Below, one piece after another: positions 63,301 to 64,000 of a DNA stretch of 64,000 nucleotides; within the stretch, counting starts at the first letter, position 1; every line of letters begins with the position of its first letter. Under the pieces are notes generated by a model. That model was not told the origin of the DNA, searched no databases, and worked only from the letters and a program-made list of their open reading frames with translations. A program made the position numbers and the translations under genes. The DNA is taken from the NCBI RefSeq assembly GCF_000002075.1, contig NW_004797897.1, forward strand, positions 355,077-419,076. Direction: 5' to 3'. This stretch comes from Aplysia californica (Eukaryota; Mollusca; Gastropoda; Aplysiida; Aplysiidae).

Positions 63301-64000
63301 CAGTTTCAATTATTACAGAAGGTGTGCTTTTGAAGCAGGAAGGGGAGAGCCGTGAAACATGGTTCATGGTAGTGAAAAAGTTAAACAGGAGCAAGCATGC
63401 AGGACAAAGCAATGTATGTATATCATCATCATCCGGTGCCTTGTCGATTTGCGTGGTGTCTATTGTTCTTGCTGTTCCCAGCCATGTTGTCAGCTTGGCA
63501 TGTGTATATTAATACTTAAATTGTAAATAAAAAAGAAAATCCACACCCATGCGCCCACTTCATACTTTTCAGCAATTTCTTATGTCAGGAAGGCGTTCCA
63601 TTTTATTGCCAAAATTTTTAAAGAAAGTTTACAAAGCAACAAAAATGAGCTAAAGAAACTTACTTTCTGATGATTTTGAATGATACACACACAATGCTGA
63701 CTATGTTATAGGTGCTCAAGATTATTACTGACCTTTTGTAGTACAATGGAAAAAAACCAATAACATTACGTTATTAGAAACCAACTACTTGTAATGAGCA
63801 AGAAATGGATTTGCAAAAATCTAGACCTTTGGTAAAACAACAGAGAAACAGTTTTATTGCTCGCAATGCTTTGTCATTTGGACTGAGACTAGCCCGAAAC
63901 AAACAAATTTAAAAAAAAATCTACACAGTGATTTTTCAAACGTACGCTGACAGTCTTTCCTGGAGATAGCATCTCCCCAGTACCAGTCTCGACACTCTCC
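29144..64000 (-). CDS. LAMA: laminin subunit alpha, C-terminal 1697 codons (35 exons, 5' end outside window)
   Basis: Exons, 5' to 3': 64000-63946 (cut by the edge), 63023-62923, 62104-61924, 61131-60994, 59022-58871, 58104-57991, 57354-57243, 56400-56230, 55933-55737, 54080-53964, 53444-53287, 52905-52767, 50148-50055, 49430-49317, 48386-48201, 47280-47126, 46642-46478, 45123-44915, 43510-43363, 43009-42885, 42614-42280, 41931-41838, 41472-41355, 40885-40739, 39721-39576, 37659-37480, 36056-35986, 35480-35318, 34678-34486, 34206-34042, 33363-33210, 32426-32296, 32092-31993, 30291-30166, 29283-29144. Every junction is GT-AG and the phases join into one frame ending ACPLK-stop (29146-29144). 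Domain order LE, coiled coil, LG1-LG5 is that of a secreted alpha chain, which pairs with beta and gamma chains and binds cell receptors through its LG domains. LE motifs look LanA/alpha-3/5-like while LG5 recalls alpha-1/2, so the subclass is open. Confidence 0.95.
29546..30025 (-). mobile_element. SINE family A copy in last laminin intron
   Basis: Near full length, with B box GGGTTCGAATCCGGGTAG near 29960 and A-box region CCTTGAGGTTAAGGTG near 30005 on the minus strand. The body and tail (GCGCTGTAAAACACTTACC) are at 29546-29600. It is in sense orientation relative to laminin. Confidence 0.85.
30045..30143 (+). mobile_element. SINE family B, 3' half
   Basis: TTACTCTCTTGTAACACC and the tail GTGCCGTAAAACACTTACTA are present and the 5' part is missing. 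It lies back to back with the SINE A copy and ends about 18 bp from the donor of laminin exon 34 (30161-30165). Confidence 0.75.
30707..30946 (+). mobile_element. LINE 3'-end fragment
   Basis: Plus-strand frames give HVLRREPDSIVKTA and further downstream a tail-end phrase, ending in GTAAGTAAGTAA. This is the usual C-terminal end of an RT protein plus simple 3' tail in APE-type LINEs. Frames are broken. Confidence 0.65.
31465..31960 (-). mobile_element. LINE 3'-end fragment
   Basis: Minus-strand translation shows FIPTLTYQCQTWTTNKTLEE, a Cys-containing stretch, RRDKIKNSVVREMVGRNDV and QRIKWFGHLM, the typical RT C-terminal region. The segment around LRLRDVSFFPRHPKG follows and ends at an AAAGTA-type tail near 31465. 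It is 5'-truncated, lies in the laminin intron after exon 33, in sense orientation. Confidence 0.75.
32938..33200 (+). repeat. GAA/GGA purine array
   Basis: Nearly pure (GAA)n to 33056, then GGA/GAA mixtures to about 33197. On the laminin coding strand it reads TTC/TCC. It ends about 6 bp before the donor of exon 31 (33204-33209). Open frames of poly-Glu, poly-Ser and poly-Phe here are artefacts. Confidence 0.95.
33210..35480 (-). CDS. LAMA: laminin alpha exons 28-31: LG3-LG4 linker and LG4
   Basis: Exon 28 encodes the linker (TTISPDQCSLMPVPSDIE) and the first LG4 strands (VRFGAFPYSRQEY). Exons 29-31 continue with SVIISISFKTTAKNGVIFY, NYGFNCGSGSALI, NDGKWHTVKFSRRRQDG, SLEIDGERVGIG, PPHYVGGLPEEKRKKAINN and GFIGCLKDITL. 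The FSRRRQ basic stretch lies on a loop where other alpha chains have heparin- or dystroglycan-binding basics; that role is inference. Confidence 0.92.
34297..34396 (+). repeat. AAT/ATA trinucleotide repeat
   Basis: Imperfect (AAT)n in the intron between laminin exons 29 and 30. Shorter ones lie at 32436-32460 and 44717-44800. Confidence 0.85.
35986..40885 (-). CDS. LAMA: laminin alpha exons 24-27: LG3
   Basis: Blocks in order: VTHLVSFPSTRSGYIGLEPV, FDVTFKMRTLSKNALLMF, FSVAVSDGRIVVSEELG, YGDGQWHYISIMKMGRK, ITERPLYFGGLPLDF, GLDGCMGDITINKKFQN and LAECSVEPAG, a complete LG fold with both conserved Cys. In laminins LG1-LG3 together with the coiled-coil end form the integrin-binding unit. The four exons are spread over 4.9 kb, with a 1.05-kb TTAA-bounded element, an 89-bp triplication and other MITEs between them. 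Confidence 0.93.
36325..37375. mobile_element. TTAA-bounded element, 1051 bp
   Basis: TTAACTCATTCGCTATG at the left and its inverted partner TACGTAGCGAATGAGTTAA at the right; TTAA forms both borders. AT-rich interior, no coding potential seen. Occupies most of the laminin intron between exons 26 and 27. Confidence 0.7.
38982..39248 (+). repeat. three tandem 89-bp repeats
   Basis: Copies start at 38982, 39071 and 39160 and are almost identical. Each ends in ATATGGTCGCTT (last copy GGTGGCTT), which is the terminal sequence of the adjoining 254-bp MITE. Confidence 0.93.
39237..39490. mobile_element. MITE family G (254 bp), copy 1
   Basis: Ends ATATGGTGGCTTTTAAGCAC and inverted CTCAAAAGTGACCATAT. 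A copy of identical length is at 52281-52534 with the same interior phrases (AAAGACAAGGAGA, CAATGAAACCAAACTT, GGGCAATGCCCA). Non-coding. Confidence 0.85.
39804..40089. mobile_element. TTAA-bounded MITE (286 bp)
   Basis: TTAACTCATTCAGCGCTAG at the left and GAGCGCTCAGCATTGA...GAGTTAA at the right, both bordered by TTAA. Non-coding. Lies between laminin exons 24 and 25. Confidence 0.7.
40961..41121. mobile_element. MITE family B, truncated copy fused to a SINE
   Basis: Left end GAGGCAGCGTGGTGAAATC and about 150 bp of family B interior, then an abrupt switch at AACGAT (about 41121) into the SINE A body. Confidence 0.7.
41122..41257 (+). mobile_element. SINE family A, 3' part only
   Basis: Starts at GATAAGAGTAGGCTTCGGCC and ends with GCACCGTAAAACACTTACC plus an A-run. 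Head and middle absent. Confidence 0.8.
41355..42614 (-). CDS. LAMA: laminin alpha exons 21-23: LG2
   Basis: Exon 21 is the longest (335 bp). Blocks: DFLKQIFTEGVRFNGMGYAV, RTRMSLYFKTFAEDGLLFY, GKVIFQYDLGGGAAIM, YNDGQWHQITIDRDKRNA, TTNDIYFGGIDNVLIP, GFDGCLKDIVVG and KGCAPK. Complete LG fold with the C-terminal Cys pair. Phases 1-1-1-0 across these exons join without a gap. Confidence 0.93.
42885..46642 (-). CDS. LAMA: laminin alpha exons 17-20: LG1
   Basis: LG1 starts IRVGLRFLGNTTVTLRNP straight after the coiled-coil end. It continues with YSKVSVFFKTTQADALLLY, DYMALELRGGRVVFTFNLG, LVNDGKWHQAMGQR, LSTLFLVGGLPDDVK and MFEGGMEDLKFDG. Two points stand out. The usual Cys after F-x-G is Gly here, and I see no Cys in LG1. 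A furin-type RVKR-S motif (residues 787-791 of the window product) opens exon 18, in the loop before DYMALEL. The exon 17 donor (46472-46477) abuts a 31-bp minisatellite. Confidence 0.92.
43669..43982. mobile_element. TTAA-bounded MITE, family T2 (314 bp)
   Basis: TTAACCCTTCCTGCCCCATG at the left, GGGGCTGAAAGGGTTAA at the right. Non-coding. Inserted in a pogo-like MITE. Confidence 0.75.
44050..44297. mobile_element. TTAA-bounded MITE, family T1, copy 2
   Basis: TTAACCCTATCCTTACG to CGTACGGATAGGGTTAA, 248 bp, opposite orientation to the 13380 copy. Non-coding. Confidence 0.85.
45189..46012. mobile_element. pogo-like MITE (824 bp)
   Basis: Bordered by TA. Right end CACAGGTTCGACTG, left end CAGCGATCCTGCCTTAAC; repeated CTGTATAAAACGGAAA phrases near the left end mirror TCTAAGATGGAA / ATTCCGTCTTACAC near the right. 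Related to but distinct from P1. Non-coding; contains a poly-C run. Confidence 0.7.
46084..46463 (-). repeat. 31-bp minisatellite flush with the laminin exon 17 splice donor
   Basis: Plus-strand units starting GATAATC-like begin at 46084, 46115, 46146, 46177, 46205, 46236, 46267, 46298, 46329, 46360, 46391 and 46422: a strict 31-bp step with one 28-bp step. The real exon 17 donor falls in the same register (unit at 46464, 11 bp late). On the coding strand the best units read near TCTGTGAGTAGATTATC; the real donor reads GTTGTGAGTAGATTG. GTGAGT is intact in the units at 46146, 46360 and 46391; the 46115 unit has GTGAGG. Confidence 0.85.
47126..59022 (-). CDS. LAMA: laminin alpha exons 5-16: coiled-coil domain
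   Basis: Residues about 159-728 of the window product. It opens with CDYCIHLLLDDLDTLH, the Cys pair that begins laminin coiled coils and where the three chains are disulphide-linked. It continues as long helical heptads rich in Leu, Glu, Lys, Ala and Ser across twelve exons (for example DEMRQLEQDARNVGAQ, DLLTEAEELYDKTQ). It ends SLKEKIARARDEANR, matching the conserved last heptads before LG1. In the family this forms the long arm with beta and gamma chains. Exon sizes are 94-197 bp and all phases join. Confidence 0.93.
49470..49635 (-). mobile_element. SINE family B copy
   Basis: Tail TTAGTTTTAGTAAGAGTT at 49470, then GCACTTGCAACACAATAAGG and the 5' end near GCAAACCACACCAGAGCACC. About 40 bp upstream (in gene sense) of the laminin exon 14 acceptor. 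Confidence 0.8.
50260..50667. mobile_element. MITE family B, copy 3
   Basis: GTGTCACGACGCAGTG at the left, inverted to CACCACGCTGCCTCACA at the right. Opposite orientation to the 51758 copy. Non-coding. Confidence 0.8.
50671..50828. mobile_element. small pogo-like MITE (158 bp)
   Basis: AGTCAAACTCCTCC at the left, AAAAGTTTGACAG at the right. Shares a TA border with the next element. Interior AAAGTGGTCATCTTAGACAG matches the split copy at 43581. Confidence 0.7.
50831..51554. mobile_element. pogo-like MITE P1, copy 2 (724 bp)
   Basis: Bordered by TA; inverted relative to 24892-25720 and colinear with it through ends and interior (for example the GATCAAGATGAAGAAAAC region read on the minus strand). 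About 100 bp shorter than copy 1. Confidence 0.88.
51758..52192. mobile_element. MITE family B, copy 4 (435 bp)
   Basis: GTGAGGCATCGTGGTGAAAC to CACTGCGTCGAGACA; the most complete copy in the window. Confidence 0.85.
52281..52534. mobile_element. MITE family G, copy 2 (254 bp)
   Basis: ATATGGTCGCTTTGAAGCAC to CTTAAAAGCGACCATAT; same length and interior as 39237-39490 and no flanking tandem repeats. Confidence 0.88.
52549..52736. mobile_element. small pogo-like MITE, diverged
   Basis: Ends AATCAAACTAATTC and AAATTCAACTG with TA at the right; interior matches the 50671 copy loosely. Its right end lies about 30 bp from the laminin exon 12 donor. Confidence 0.6.
53777..53801 (+). repeat. poly-G tract (25 G)
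   Basis: Uninterrupted G run in the intron between laminin exons 10 and 11 (poly-C on the transcript). A poly-Gly open frame starting just before it is an artefact. Confidence 0.85.
54100..54830 (+). mobile_element. LINE fragment with RNase H-like region
   Basis: Broken plus-strand frames give NYRAEMEAPTHATK, QWIPSHCGVLGNEQ, and further on CGEP and a Thr-Val-Glu-His run with Cys/His. This is the RNase H domain and C-terminal Cys/His tail of an RT-bearing element, most likely a Jockey/I-type LINE. Antisense to laminin, between exons 9 and 10; it starts within about 20 bp of the exon 10 acceptor. Confidence 0.7.
55005..55440 (+). mobile_element. LINE 3'-end fragment
   Basis: Frames with YQCQTWTLSKTHEGNITACE, HFIERRRIKGFSHLLRM and TKHSGYKG, ending in a GTAAAAGTAAAAGTAAGTAA tail. 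Same protein region as the 31465-31960 fragment. Antisense to laminin. Confidence 0.75.
55524..55712 (+). mobile_element. SINE family B copy
   Basis: From GTGCTCTGGTGTGATTTGC to GTGCTGTAAAACTCTTACTA; ends about 19 bp from the donor of laminin exon 9 (55731-55736). Antisense to laminin. Confidence 0.85.
56488..56670 (-). mobile_element. SINE family B copy
   Basis: Tail AGCATTTTACAGCACTTGC, then AAGATACATAGAAGTGTTAC and a 5' end near ACACCACATCAAACCACAC. About 85 bp upstream of laminin exon 8. Confidence 0.75.
56787..57058. mobile_element. TTAA-bounded MITE (272 bp)
   Basis: TTAACTCTTTATCTCCGGC to TAGTAGATAAAGAGTTAA. Non-coding; between laminin exons 7 and 8. Confidence 0.75.
59108..59425 (-). 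mobile_element. SINE family B interrupted by a LINE tail
   Basis: SINE tail at 59108-59250; its 5' end resumes at about 59389 (CATACCAGAGTACCCGCC). Between them is a plus-strand LINE 3' piece (about 59258-59375) with LRLRDVSFFPRHSKG-like coding and an AAAGTAAAATAAAAG tail. Confidence 0.7.
60296..60715 (-). mobile_element. SINE family A copy
   Basis: Tail near 60296, body GAAGGCTAGGTGTTACATC near 60423, purine-rich middle, diverged B box TTTCAAACCCAGGACC near 60660. Directly followed by a T1 MITE. Confidence 0.75.
60724..60970. mobile_element. TTAA-bounded MITE, family T1, copy 3
   Basis: TTAACCCTATCCGTACG to GCGTATATAGGGTTAA, 247 bp, the same length as copy 1. It ends 17 bp before the donor of laminin exon 4 (60988-60993). 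Confidence 0.85.
60994..64000 (-). CDS. LAMA: laminin alpha exons 1-4 of the window: LE (laminin EGF-like) repeats
   Basis: Residues 1-158 of the window product are Cys-rich LE modules. The visible run is CRDWYWGDAISRKDCQR (exon 1), CSCDTCGSDSCDKTFGVCQC and NVIGNNCDECR (exon 2), PYTWGFESCTGCSDCECG, CDVYTGVCECHPGVEGTKCD and RCRPGYWNYGPGGCQ (exon 3), CNCLSDGAVGCDPETGRCEC, LPGVTGSQCDRC and LPRWVLVPNRGCQ (exon 4), leading into the coiled coil. Such modules make the rod-like short arm. The CRPGYWNYGPGGC phrase recalls Drosophila LanA and vertebrate alpha-5, by recall only. The upstream LE, L4 and LN domains must lie beyond 64000. Confidence 0.93.
61164..61432 (-). mobile_element. two SINE family B copies in tandem
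   Basis: A partial copy (61164-61250) and a fuller copy (61252-61432), each starting with a GTAAAAC / GTAAGAGTTTTAC tail and sharing AAGATTAGAGGTGTAAC. The first tail starts about 30 bp upstream of the laminin exon 4 acceptor. Confidence 0.75.
62443..62735 (+). repeat. diverged tandem duplication of 147 bp
   Basis: CATACATTATGCAAGTGGTA starts at 62443 and again at 62590. Both halves continue in parallel to a GAGAC...T-CGTCT/ATGTCT end, at roughly 75-80 percent identity by eye. Confidence 0.8.
62842..62897 (+). mobile_element. SINE 3' tail fragment
   Basis: GATATGACCTTCTGCAGTTG, GAGCGCTGCAAAACC and a CTAAAACTAAAACTAAG end, 20 bp from the donor of laminin exon 2 (62917-62922). Confidence 0.65.
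63095..63384. mobile_element. TTAA-bounded MITE (290 bp)
   Basis: TTAACTCTTTCACTACAAGG to CATGGTAGTGAAAAAGTTAA. Non-coding; between laminin exons 1 and 2 of the window. Confidence 0.75.

Overview
The window is animal nuclear DNA: genes are split by GT-AG introns, introns and spacers are AT-rich, and SINEs, LINE fragments and short inverted-repeat transposons (MITEs) are dense. The protein content (a bilaterian laminin alpha chain, a ciliary doublet protein, a GT11 fucosyltransferase) together with abundant ATCTAG-type hexamer repeats and tRNA-headed SINEs suggests a mollusc, perhaps a gastropod. That placement is inference, not proof.

Layout. 1-3562 is upstream or 5'UTR-intron sequence of the first gene, with a SINE, an ATCTAG repeat and an inverted-repeat element. 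3564-10271 (+) is a two-coding-exon GT11 alpha-1,2-fucosyltransferase; its 5.6-kb intron carries a periodic palindrome array. 10272-14897 is repeat-filled spacer (a MITE starting 12 bp after the stop codon, purine microsatellites, SINE, MITE). 14898-14969 (-) is tRNA-Pro(TGG). 15321-23999 (+) is CFAP95, rebuilt here as five exons (233 aa) with all splice phases consistent; its first intron holds a broken LINE. 24000-29143 is spacer plus the probable 3'UTR of the next gene. 29144-64000 (-) is the 3' part of a laminin alpha gene: 35 exons and 1697 codons in one unbroken frame, from LE repeats through the coiled coil to LG1-LG5; the 5' part lies beyond the window's right edge. CFAP95 and laminin are convergent.

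The genes do not form a functional cluster: one is a Golgi enzyme, one an axonemal protein, one a basement-membrane subunit. The most unusual material is in the introns. A 31-bp minisatellite abuts laminin exon 17 and appears to be built from that exon's 5' splice site. A 22-bp element with core TCATAAnnnTTATGA recurs about every 170-180 bp in the fucosyltransferase intron. At least eight TTAA-bounded elements, several TA-bounded pogo-like MITEs and two other MITE families occur, some nested in each other and some end to end. SINE tails repeatedly lie within 15-90 bp of laminin splice sites. All coordinates come from reading the sequence by eye; no database search or computation was run.
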